In this document: in pieces, positions 9,835 to 20,307 of the stretch
Position numbering within the stretch: the first letter of the stretch is position 1
Layout: each line of letters opens with the position of its first letter
Origin: Styela clava
Lineage: Eukaryota; Chordata; Ascidiacea; Stolidobranchia; Styelidae
Length of the DNA stretch: 64,000 nucleotides
Assembly: GCF_964204865.1 (NCBI RefSeq)
Contig: NC_135258.1
Span: 17,896,916-17,960,915, forward strand
Direction: 5' to 3'
The notes under the pieces: generated by a model
What the model saw: the letters and a program-made list of their open reading frames with translations, nothing else
What the model was told of the DNA's origin: nothing
Database searches by the model: none
Position numbers and translations under genes: made by a program

Positions 9835-12449
9835 CGTTCTCCTCACTACGTAATCTTGCGTTCGGGTTCGTTACATAGATATCAAGTTCTTGGGCCCGTT
9901 GAACTATGGTTTTGCGTTTTCTGCTGGAGACTGCATGAGCAATTTCAGCACAGAATGTCCTGTTAGACATCATCAAGACCTATAAAACAATATGTACATT
10001 CAAATTGTTATAAATAATAACACATTTAAGATTTCTTTTTTCATAGAATTAATACATTGTCATTTACCTCCAATTCACGAACATTGTGAACCAAAAACTT
10101 TTTAAATCCTCTATGGTCACGAAGACAATGTTTCGTTTTCTTGTCACTTCCATACCCAATATTTGGCATGAGATATTGCCCCTTGAATCGTCTTCTCACT
10201 CTGTTGTCGATACCTTTCGGTTTTCTCCAGTTTTGCTTAAAAACAAATAATCAATTTTTAACAGAATGATGGGCTTGCTCATGATTGGCTCTGCCAGTAG
10301 AATGGCATGTAAGAAATACAGATTGAAGCGAGACCTAAAGCAGTCAATATGATGAAAATAACAGCTAGGAGGTGAGACTTTGGGTATAATATTCCTTGTC
10401 AGTGAGAGGATAGAGTTCACCACTAACAACAAAAACCTCTTTTTGGAGAAAGAGAACAGTCCATAACATCTGTAAAATAAGCAATGGGAAAGAGCTTGCC
10501 AATCATATTCCATATTCTGATCTTCGATTCAGCATGGCATTATGATCGGTTTGGAATTTACTACCTGTGCGCGTACTAATGCAACCCCATAATTTAGTTT
10601 AAGTAGTTCATGGCTTTTCTCAGTGGTTGAATCCAACTTCCAAGTGAGTGCCTGTGACCTAGGTTTGAATCAATTTCTGCATATATGGTGAAAGCCATAG
10701 GCGACGGGTTTTAATAAATACATAACTGATTAGGACACTGACAAATATCCAACTGAATATGGCAAGAAACAAAATAGCACCGGCATGGTTGTTCCTAAAA
10801 AGCTAGCTCACGACTGCTTTGCTACGCTTAAGCGATAATGGACTATGTACGGTAATTAATTACTTTGGCAAGCTCTAGGACGCAATTGTACAGTAATTTT
10901 TGGATTGCATAGTCAGATGGGGGTTGGGAATAACATGTGCAAAAATTTGTTATGCTACGCCCACTGGAAGTATATGTGGTACTAAATTACACTAGCCCGA
11001 ATAAAACTTATCGCTAGTCTTAGCTCCATATTTTTCACCATTTACAGTTAGGGTCATTTACAACTAGGGATGTAAGTTTCAGAATTTCGAATCGAAACGA
11101 TTCGAATCAAACTCAATTCGAAGCAATTTAAGAAGAAACGGCTTGATTTTATTTAAAAAAAAAAATTATAATTTAGATAACGCCGGGCGATTGCACGATG
11201 CAGGAGCGGGTCTCAACATCGACCAAAAGCGTTTATTTCCCCAATGTCTACAGCGTTCCCGAGTCTGGACACTATTGAGTATTTTATTTTACATGCGTCA
11301 CAGCTTTAGAGGAAACCATGTTTTTTAGACTATTTGAAATGTTAATGAGAAGTTTTACAAATCTAACATTATATAAACGTTTCCATTAATTATCTATGTA
11401 TGACATTATAATAATAACATTATTCCTCTTTTAAAACATAGGTCTGCGATTTCTTCCCTCGGTATCATTCGCTTCCCCCTAAAAATACGGCGCAAACGGT
11501 ACGAACGCATGTTTCACTGGCGTTTATCACTTGGGTGAATATTGAAAGTTAATTTTAGAAGAAACGATCACTATACAAACTACACAAAACTTCTCTAATA
11601 TATTAGATAGTTGATGCAACCACTCAATGTGTTTTTCTACCAACAATATTCATTCTTCAAGTTCATTATTGATATCTTAACACACTTTATGCTATAGTTC
11701 TTCCAAATTTAAGGAAAGTTAACGAAAATATGATGTTATACTAAATAGAATCAGATTCGGAAATATTCGAAACTTACATCCATATTTACAACCCACAAAA
11801 TCATGAATGGATGAGAGTAGATTCTCATTCAAGCATAGAGAGACAGTAACAGAAGAATGCAACAAACGAACACGACGTAAAAAGCGCCATGATTGAGTAT
11901 GACCAAACCAACCGATGACAATAGATAAGATAGAAAATAATATGGTAGGCTTATAGACTCATAGTTACCATAAATTTGAATGATTTCACTATATTTTTAG
12001 TATTTTCATCAATAACTTTGCTATTTATAGGCTAGTCCAAATTCTAAATATATTACATTGGCATGATTCTCGGTTTACATTGATAACGCCCTTTAATGGA
12101 GTGACCGTGTTTTGATGGAATTAGCGTTGGTGGAGGTCACGATTTGAGCCTCTCAATACTGCAATAACGTAGTGTCATTTTCATTTTAAATGTGATAAAT
12201 AAATTAGACTGCGCAATTGAATACAATAACAGATTCAGAGATACAAGGACTTACAGACTTACTATAGGAACTGCCGAAGCACAATTCAGTAAATAAATAA
12301 ATTTCATATAATTATACAGTTATATGATGGACTTCAATTTAAACATGAAGTCTTACCTTCAATTTATCATATCTGTCAGATTGGTGGCGAATAAACCTCT
12401 TCACCCTCTTTTTCACTATTTTCTTCTTGACGATGGCGCGTGGTGCCAT
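9830..12449 (-). CDS. RPL32: Large-subunit ribosomal protein eL32 (RPL32)
   Basis: Three coding exons on the minus strand, 12449-12357 (31 codons), 10235-10068 (56 codons) and 9979-9830 (49 codons plus stop), join in phase 0 at both introns into a 136-residue protein; the animal family is about 135. Diagnostic stretches are [72 protein letters not shown] and the invariant C-terminus [13 protein letters not shown]. Splice sites are GT-AG (AAG|GTAAGA, GAG|GTAAAT). It is a basic rRNA-binding component of the 60S subunit. An acceptor TTGACAG|GA lies two bases before the ATG, so a 5'-UTR exon sits upstream. The first coding intron holds a 720 bp transposon (11065-11784). Protein and reading frame are intact. 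Confidence 0.97.
11065..11784. mobile_element. 720 bp nonautonomous 8-bp-TSD element in RPL32 intron
   Basis: Termini are TAGGGATGTAAGTTTC and its near-perfect inverse GAAACTTACATCCATA. An exact 8-bp duplication TTTACAAC flanks it (11057-11064 and 11785-11792). Subterminal ATTCGAATCGAAACGATTCG-type palindromes are typical of this family; 15210-16698 and 44118-46188 share the TCGAATC style and TAGGG ends. No transposase ORF. Confidence 0.9.
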
Positions 12450-12667
12450 TCCTGTCAACGAAGAACAATCAGATATGTAGCAAAGGCAGACTTGAGTCAC
12501 AAAGTGAAGGATGCATTTTAGATTACAATTTCACAATGCTCAACCAGATAAAACATTAAAAATAAAATAACAGGCTCGGGTAATATTTGAATCACCAATT
12601 AAGCAAAAAATAAATCATATTTATTCCAAACGAATCACGATTACTACAGATAATACTACCGACCTAC

Positions 12668-12705
12668 CGAACTACTTGTGCGAAGACTAAAAAGAACGAG
12701 AGCAC
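12668..12705 (-). promoter_or_regulatory. Probable RPL32 5'-UTR exon with a TOP-like start
   Basis: On the minus strand a pyrimidine-rich stretch CTCTCGTTCTTTTTAGTC is followed by CTTCGCACAAGTAGTTCG and a consensus donor GTAGGT (12667-12662). Ribosomal protein mRNAs usually begin with a 5' terminal oligopyrimidine tract, and the coding exon has an acceptor just before its ATG, so this is a good candidate for the first exon. The exact start is inferred. Confidence 0.5.
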
Positions 12706-12719
12706 GAAAGTTGTCATCT

Positions 12720-13371
12720 TGCTGACATGAGTATCCGCGAGATGTCGCTTTTAAATTGAAGTTTTTCAGAACCGTGGTTTCGTGCAGGACCCAAAAATAA
12801 AAAAGGTCAAACGTTAATCTTGGGTCAAACGGTTAATTTCATACGGAAAGTTACAATGTAGTGCTGAAAAGGTTCTGGACATCATTTGGACGTTTTAGAA
12901 AGATTTTTATATATGTCCAGTAGTTCCAGTAAGACGAGGCCCCACATATCAAATCACACTCTCGACTTACTGAGGAAGCAATCACTCATTTCTTTATTGT
13001 ATATATATTTTATTTAATCCCAATTGCATTTACCCAGGGTACTATATTATGCCATAATAAACTTATATACAGCATTTACACAAGGGTCGTGAGCCTAGAT
13101 GACCTTAATTGGTCCTGCACACCGACCCGCACAAAACAATAATCAATCGCTGTTAATTACTGATGAAATATTTTCTTTATTGTATTATTATCTATTATTG
13201 TTTATATTAGTGTTGATTTTGTTTTTGTGGCAATGAATCTCTCTCTCTCAAGCAATATAAGGAAAGGCTGGTCATCAGTCTGTAGCTTCGTCTAGCAAAT
13301 ACTGAAGTCAAAGATACAATTGACAAACCCTTTTTTCAGTCTGATGAGGATTAAATTCATATGAGCAGTTG
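12720..13371. other. Upstream of RPL32; no gene seen
   Basis: AT-rich with no coding signal. TTTATT at 13176-13181 is an AATAAA on the minus strand that could serve the candidate exon at 13372-13550. Confidence 0.4.
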
Positions 13372-13550
13372 TTATGCTGATATTGTGATATTTATATTTA
13401 CTGTATGTTTTTCATTTTTTGTTTTTGACTGTGTATATTGAATTTTTGTGTTCTTTGACATTGTACTCGACGGTGTAATGAACGAATTGAAATCAGCGAA
13501 GTCCGCATCCCAACGGTCTTCAGCTCCGAGAAGATCATTTGCAACATAAT
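13372..13550 (-). CDS. Possible terminal coding exon of an unrecognised gene
   Basis: On the minus strand an acceptor TTATGTTCTGCCTAG precedes an open stretch of 58 codons plus stop. It begins YVANDLLGAEDRWDADFADF, which is acidic and aromatic, and ends with a K/T/N-rich tail. An AATAAA lies about 190 nt downstream (13181-13176). I do not recognise the family. No upstream exon was found before the transposon at 15-17 kb. It may be the last exon of a longer gene or a chance ORF. Confidence 0.3.
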
Positions 13551-15049
13551 CTAGGCAGAACATAACTTTTGAGCAAAAAGTTTTTCGATTTCTAAAACTT
13601 TTGGGTTCAATCATACACACACAGAAATTCAAGAGTAAACAAAATTTAATATATTACTCAATTTTCATAGAAGAAATTAAAACATTTATTGTTTTTTTAG
13701 GTCACATATACTTAACTATTGTTTTATTTTATGAAAATTCAATGATAAAATAATCTAATTTGTTTTACGGCAAAATATCTCGATTTGAAGTTATATTTCA
13801 ATAATTTCGTCTGTTGTTTTGTAATTTTGATCCATCCCAAACAAAATTCCGTAAAGACATATGTCATTCTACAACTAAAATTCTTAATCGGGCGCATTGA
13901 TTTGAAGATCAATTTGTGGAAGTTTTAGTCATCAAGGGTGCCTAAATCGAAGAACTGACTTTTAAACCAGTTTAGGTTGGTCAAGAACACTATTCAATTA
14001 CCCTACCAAAATCACTTTTTTCGACTGACTGTCTCGGCTATCCCTGTCACAAGTAAATTCAACGACATTAGTGATGCGAAAAATTTTCCGCTTATTTTTA
14101 TGACGAAACAATATCAAAAGGCTATTTTATTATTATTACTCATTGTTACCTATATCAGCAAGTGTGACGCGGGCCAAGACTGAGAGAGAGTTCATTTGTT
14201 TTGTGCACCAGAAAACATATACACAAGAAAAACAGAATTAATAGAAAGCAAAACAGTTCTCGGTACAGACTGGGTGGCGACGATACGACTATGCGGTCAT
14301 CGGAGTCAATGACAACTAGAGATTTACTATCCCTAGTTAATGCTTGAACCTATGTTATTCTGTAACTTTTCCTGCGACTCCAATATCAGTCTAGCTATTT
14401 CCATGAAAATGAATTGTTATCTGTCGTTTTCAAATATAACTGTGGGCTTATGTTAAGGGTATTGAAAAATTATAAATTGATTCTAAGTGAATCACGATAA
14501 AATTCTTCGATATTGTGATAACCTATATGTGCAGTTACATGTGAAATACTGCTGATATTTCCAATAACTATGTTTTCAGAGACTCCCAATACCTTATTTA
14601 GTCAAATATAACGAATTAAGCTTTTTTGTGTAATTCTCAGCAAAATGATAAACGAGAGATAGCGATCGGAGACCGTCGACTTATCGATATTCCGCACGTT
14701 CAATATTTTACTCGACAATTTTGGCGGAGTACGATTTCACATGACTTATTCTCGTGAATTGTGCTCTATTGGTTGGCCACATTCTGAATGATTTATCCTG
14801 GTGAAACACACAGAACTGGATCGTTTTGATCAGTTTTCAGCCAATAGCCAATTTACCACCACAAATGGCTAACGCCAACTATCCTATATTTTTTATGTCA
14901 AGTACAACGGCGCTAACCGCAATTGCGACGGCTATTCAACCACAGCCAAGCGATATTTTGGTGAAGAATTAGATTTGGTTTCAGCCAATAGCCTATGCCC
15001 TATGCCAATAATGCCATAGGCCCTATGGCCAACGTCGACTATCCTATAG
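13551..15049. other. No gene recognised; small repeats
   Basis: Noncoding in appearance. Near 14640-14700 a short AACGAGAGATAGCGATCGGA stretch resembles the start of the F repeat family. GGTTTCAGCCAATAGCC and AACTATCCTATA motifs recur around 14840-15050. An open frame at 14098-14183 starts like a signal peptide (MTKQYQKAILLLLLIV) but stops after 28 codons. Confidence 0.4.
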
Positions 15050-15057
15050 CTCTATAC

Positions 15058-17228
15058 CAGTGGTTCTCAAACTTTTTTAGTCCCAGAGCCGCATTTCAAA
15101 CCTCAAAGGTATGAAGAGCCGCACACAAACAACGCAAGGTAAAATAGCAACAAACCTTCAGCGCGTAATTAAAATACTAAGTCACCGTAACAACAACACT
15201 CGTAACAACTAGGGCTGGGCAAAATTTTCGAATAATAAAATATTCGAATGGCATTTTACGATTCGGATATCCGGTACCACGTGACCTGCGCCGCTCTGCT
15301 TGGACACCGAACTCGAGCGTCTCCAACTCAATCGTGAATTGTGCGAGATTTCCCAAAGGCGCTCGCTATCAGACAAAATTTGAAAAGTCGTCTTTGCGTT
15401 ATGGTGTTATATGCTTATTTTTGCACCTAACGTATCCTTTCAATTCATCATTTTGCAAAAAAAAAACGTACCGACCGTTCCGTAAATTTAGAAACGTCAA
15501 ACCAGATTAGGTATTTAAAATAAATTTCCCAGATTTACACTCGGCATGCTTGGTGGCATGTCATTAGCCATTTCTTGCATTACCGAACATAAACTTGCTT
15601 AAAATTAAATGTTAAAATGACTTTTAGGCGTTTCATTGTGAAAAAGGCGATTTTAGGTCGTTAAAACACTCTAGTTATGTAAATAGCATGGATTTAAAAA
15701 TGACCAAAAGTTTTTCCAAAAGCTGGTATGAGTTACTTGTATGGAAAACACTCATTAAGTTGTAACCGGATAAGAATAATGTCATGTCCTACTCCCTTTA
15801 AAGCACTGACTCGTTCACGAATTGTTGCGTCTATTATCATCGAAAATGATTACAATTGTTAAATTTTGAAGCATTTGGGCAGTAATAATTAAGCCTCAAG
15901 GTATGACATAATCGAAATCATTAAGCGAAGTGCTGAAATTGCAAATTTCGTAAAGAAAATTGAGCATTACTCAGTAAGTATTTTAGCTATAATAACCATC
16001 GGGGTGTTGTTTTGTTGAAAAAAAAAACTTGAAGGAATTAGGTATAATTAGAGTCTGACCCTCTATTAGGCACAAAGGCCTAGGAATGCCTTTATTGCCA
16101 ATTTATTTAATCGCTATTTTAAATCAACATGCAGGATTCACGCAATCGTAAATTTGCTAGGTTTATCTATCTAATACTAAAATAACACGGACACCATAGA
16201 AAAGCATGAGAAACTCAAATATCATTATAATAAATATCTGCATCTCGCTTACCGTTCACTTTAAACATGCACGGTTAATTTACAAGCGGTGATAAGGAAG
16301 ATCGAATCCAAGGCAGAGGATAAAACTCAGAATAGAATTAATTTGGTTCTAAAATTAGTCCTTAAATGTATTCAACAGCTGTCGCTGATGTGAACGCAAG
16401 GTTATACTAGAAATATGAAATTTTGATATTCGGCGACCGCTTATTCTTGCAAAAACGAGAAAGGGCAGAAATATAGAATACCAACTTTAGGATATCGCCG
16501 CCAAAACGATCGCGGTGACAAAGACAATCAGCAATTATGATAAAATTACCCATTAAAAAACGCTTTATTGCCGACTTTTTAATGTTTCTATTAATTTCCA
16601 AATGGAGTATCGACCTCCGAAGTTCTGGATCCCTGTTATGTATAAAAAAAAATATTCAAATTATTCGATTCGAAAAAAATTCCATTTTGCCCACCCTAGC
16701 CGAACAGCTATTTATTTAGGCTTTGATTTCTGATAAGTTTTCAAAGCGGGTCGTAATCGTTGAGGATGTAAGGTGCAGTAGCTGCTTGAGCTGATCGCCA
16801 CATTTTTCGAGACTATTTTTGATTACTGGAACAAAATTAAAATGCTATAGAAATTAAAATAATCATCGAGTTATTTGATTTATACATAAGATCTGGAAAT
16901 GCGACAAAAACTGAAAATCCACGAAAGCAAGCCAATGATTACAGCCATGTCTAAAAATCTTTCCAAGTGAAAAGTGTCCGATTGGCCGCGAAAACGCTCA
17001 CTGTTGCGTCACTATTGCATCTTATAGGTTAGTCAACGCTACGCAAATAAACACGGGGAATCCATTCGACGAACTAATAAACTTCAGCATTTTAATTTCG
17101 AGTCAATGATTAGTTTTCAATGAAAAATTTCCTTTGAAAATAATTAATTTTTAAAACATTAACGGGAGCCGCAGGAAAGGTTGTTGAGAGCCGCATGCGG
17201 CTCTCAAACCCTAGTTTGAGAATCACTG
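15058..17228. mobile_element. hAT-type element, 2171 bp, with exact TSD
   Basis: The left end CAGTGGTTCTCAAACTTTTT and right end AGTTTGAGAATCACTG are inverted repeats, and the subterminal GAGCCGCA motifs also match in inverse. The 8-bp duplication CTCTATAC is exact (15050-15057, 17229-17236). CAGTGGTTCTCAAAC ends are classic for hAT elements. No transposase reading frame survives. A second element (15210-16698) appears nested inside. Confidence 0.92.
15210..16698. mobile_element. Nested TAGGG-ended element inside the hAT copy
   Basis: TAGGGCTGGGCAAAATTTTC at the left matches, inverted, ATTTTGCCCACCCTA at the right, with TTCGAATA/ATTCGATTCG subterminal motifs. The interior is AT-rich and noncoding. 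The flanking 8-mers (GTAACAAC, GCCGAACA) do not match, so the ends may be off by a few bases or the TSD has decayed. Confidence 0.6.
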
Positions 17229-17335
17229 CTCTATACTATAGTTTGTGTCAGGTGCAAAGATAGTATACGACGGATGCGAGACTATCCTATAGTCTTATAG
17301 TTTGTGTCAAATGCAAAGATAGAATACGAAGGATG
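17229..17335. repeat. Short tandem duplication, about 65 bp
   Basis: TATAGTTTGTGTCAGGTGCA followed by AAGATAGTATACGA at about 17234 recurs about 65 bp later as TATAGTTTGTGTCAAATGCA and AAGATAGAATACGA. No coding content. Confidence 0.6.
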
Positions 17336-17479
17336 GTTCCGATGGTATCCGAAATGGCTTTATACAACGATTCCATTTCAGTGATGTCGAAGCGGCGTGT
17401 AACCAAAATACCTGAACGCTCAACATCTCAGACAAAGCAATGTTACGCACACGCACAATCGTACGAAAAAGGGGATCCC

Positions 17480-17960
17480 CCAAAATCGAAACTGCGGTTT
17501 CGATTTTTTTCACTCTGAACCTCTAACAACACCGCGTGTCCCACCACTAATTAATTAATAAATCGCTAATTATACGACATAATTCGCCCAAAATCAATAG
17601 GCTTCTGGTCCGAGATATGATGAATGCACATGCAAGCAGATCTGCAGCAGATCCAATCCCATTTTCGTGAGATATCGCGTGCATCTAACAGACAGACAGA
17701 CAAACCAGTGATTTCCCTACACCCCCCTAATCTTGAGGTGCGATTCCACACTGTAATTTATAACTCAAGTATAATTGTATTCAACGACAAGAGAGCAATG
17801 CTCAAATATATGGACACGCAAAACAATTCCCCAAAAATCATATACGGTGACTTATCAGTACCTTTATAAACAAAGCACCACATGCCATCAATCAAACAGA
17901 CGAAAGCAAATTGGTTGACAAAGATACTATCGACGTGGAAATGCGCACCCCCCTATTCCC
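17480..17960 (+). repeat. F-family repeat copy (diverged)
   Basis: It shares with 25500-26660 and 52150-52490 the run AATCGCTAATTATACGACAT, then AATCAATAGGCTTCTGGTCC, then a CAGACAGACAGACAAA stretch and AAATTGGTTGACAAAGATA. About 130 bp of unrelated sequence is inserted after the CAGACAGA run. Noncoding. Confidence 0.7.
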
Positions 17961-18200
17961 CCTTAGGCCGCGAGCCGAGGCCCTGAAAAACGCCTAGAAA
18001 GTGAGTTTCGTAGCGCACATCAGGTTACTACCTAAAAATGATTTTCAAATATTCCTTAAAAACTTAGTAACAAATATTGCCTTGTTCCCACTTCCAAAAG
18101 TTGCACGTTTTACGGAAAAGACGCTTTTACTACAAGAAATATGTGCTACGATCTGACCTATATTCTCTACATTTTCGGCAATAAACAATGACTTCTGCAT
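17961..18200 (-). repeat. Dispersed repeat R, inverse copy
   Basis: GGCCGCGAGCCGAGGCCCTG through AAAGTGAGTTTCGTAGCGCA is the inverse of 1600-1660. Its continuation, GTAACAAATATTGCCTTGTT then AAAAGTTGCACGTTTTACGG, is the inverse of 23275-23410. A further partial copy is at 18385-18450. Confidence 0.65.
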
Positions 18201-19070
18201 GACGTAACAATTGAATCGAATCAGCTGTTAGCGAGCGGATGAATCTTAGTTATTATCGCTCGATCTTGCGTTGAGTTGGGCAGCCTTTCCATAGCCCTGT
18301 TTAGTTATTATTAGTTAAGTTATGCTAAGACGTTGTTAAAAAGTATAAGTAAGTTATCAAACACTTGTAGATCCTTACCACGGATATGGGCCGTGAGACG
18401 AAGCCTTGAAAACGCCCAGAAAATGAGTTTCGTAGCGCACATCTAGTAATTAAATAAATTCTTCAGTTTTGTGTGAAAATGAACATACTGAACGCACTAC
18501 AGCTTGTTCCACAATCCTGATGCGAAATTGAATATAAGAGGTTCCCGGAAATTCAATAACCATAACCATGGACGAAAGGTTCCGACCGTCGTCGGGTGCG
18601 GACGTGTCAGCTTGAAAAGACTACGCGTTGTATGTTTCGGTATCTGTAATCTGTATCGCGTAATATTAACATCAGCAAAGCCCATCCACTGGAATTAAAA
18701 AAATTTATTGATAAAAGATTGGATTAAAGTTAAATGGTGGACGATCTGTTACGGGTATATTGCGAGGTTTCGATCCTTTTATGAATCTAGTCGTGGACTT
18801 CGTTTTAAGTCTCAGTTAGAGGCATGGAAGGGTAAACAGGTGAAATACTAGAATTGAAAACTAAACAAAAAGTAATAGCGCCGAAGATAACAACTTGGTT
18901 AGTGGAAACAAATGGAATACAAAAATTAGAAACAATCAACATTTTAAAGGATGGACAACGAACTAATAAGATTCGGATAATAAAGACTACTTTGGCATTG
19001 CTGTACGTCTACCCAAGATTCCAATTTTACATACTTGCTTCGCAAAGAACTAAGGAAAAAGAGATGGACA
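18201..19070. other. No gene recognised
   Basis: Open frames here are short and overlap on both strands with no domain. A partial copy of repeat R lies at 18385-18450. Confidence 0.4.
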
Positions 19071-19078
19071 GGCATTTT

Positions 19079-19283
19079 GGTTCCATTACATTTGAACCCA
19101 CGTACATTTGAACCCATGGCAATTGCACCTGTATGCCATTGCACCTATGGAATTTTTTTTTTGTTTTTCGGATAGTTGAACCCACACTAACCCTAGCCCA
19201 TGGGTTTTAGCACCCTCATATAGATTGAACCCGTGGATATACACATGGGTTCAAATGTACGTGGGTTCAAATGTACGGTCACC
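19079..19283 (-). mobile_element. 205 bp MITE (TACATTTGAACCC family), copy 1
   Basis: The ends GGTTCCATTACATTTGAACC and AATGTACGGTCACC are the inverse of copy 2 at 38361-38563, so orientation is set relative to that copy. Each terminus carries two ACATTTGAACCC units in tandem. The 8-bp TSD GGCATTTT is exact (19071-19078, 19284-19291). No ORF. Confidence 0.88.
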
Positions 19284-19599
19284 GGCATTTTATATGAAAC
19301 ATTGCACCTAGTACACTACAGCACATCACAACGTCGGATTTTATTTACAATGAGGATTGAGGAAATCGACCAAAAGACATTTCGATTTATTTATTACTCA
19401 TCCTGACACTGCTTTTATCTAACTCACTAGTTCGCACTTGTTTACGCCAATTTAATAAACACAGCCCGATCATGTCCGTTTCGACGTAAACAGTTTTAAA
19501 TTAGAACCTACCGCACCTGCATTTTGTTTGTAACACAAGTCAGACGCCCGAACGCTGGAACGATAACACGTTCGTGTTTTTATCCTTTTTTTGTAATAT

Positions 19600-19785
19600 G
19601 TTTGTGAGTGTAATATCATGGGTTAACAGGCACATGTATTCATACGTGTTTTGAACCCTACTCGGGGTTTTGCCTGTTTTCCCGATTTCCCATTATTCTG
19701 TGTGTTTGTTTTATGTGTTCATTATTTGTTATGTGTATGTTTTATCGGGGAAATCAAAATAAAGATTATTATTATTATTATAAGT
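19600..19785 (+). mobile_element. LINE 3' end with ATT tail
   Basis: The block containing GAACCCTACTCGGGGTTTTG and TTTTATCGGGGAAATC ends in AATAAAG followed by five ATT units, the usual 3' tail of RTE/CR1-like non-LTR retrotransposons. There is no reverse transcriptase in the window, so this is a 5'-truncated copy. The family is inferred from the tail alone. Confidence 0.5.
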
Positions 19786-19789
19786 TTAC

Positions 19790-20307
19790 GACACATACAT
19801 AAGAACTATGCAATTCGAGAGCTCTACAGCACACTAACACAAATGCATTCCTGTAACGTTTTGCCTGACCAAAATCAGACTTCCTCAGTCAATCATAATT
19901 TATTAGGTAGATTACGAAAAATATGGCATACCTGTAACCAACAACGAAAATACTTTAATTGTGTGACAGGAGTCGCGAGTGACCTCGAAAGGTCGAATAA
20001 ATTTTATGTAATAACCACAAGCAGTTTACAACAGGGACAGCATAAAACTCTACATCCATTTTATAGAAGCTATCAAACGTATTTATTTTTGAGCAATGAA
20101 GTCACAAATTAACATCGTGAGCACGAAAACACAAATAAATCAGTTATTTCTCACTTAGAAATTTACCGGAAAATTCAAGAAAATTAAATGAATGTACAGT
20201 ATGTACATAACATAGTGAACAGAAATATTACAATTAGTCTTTTTTTAGTTTATGTGGTTCTGTATTTGAACAAAGGCAATATTATTTCTAGAATCGGGAC
20301 TACGATA
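19790..20307. other. No gene recognised
   Basis: A 153-codon open frame running through 19651-20112 crosses the LINE tail and its (ATT)n run. It has no domain and looks accidental. Confidence 0.4.

Noticed and set aside
10196..10513. 105-codon minus frame next to RPL32 exon 2
   Set aside because: It overlaps the RPL32 exon in another frame and extends into the intron.
14098..14183. Signal-peptide-like short frame (MTKQYQKAILLLLLIV)
   Set aside because: Stops after 28 codons, with no convincing donor to continue and no partner exon.
19651..20112. 153-codon + frame with an Ile run
   Set aside because: It runs through a LINE 3' tail and an ATT microsatellite; no domain.
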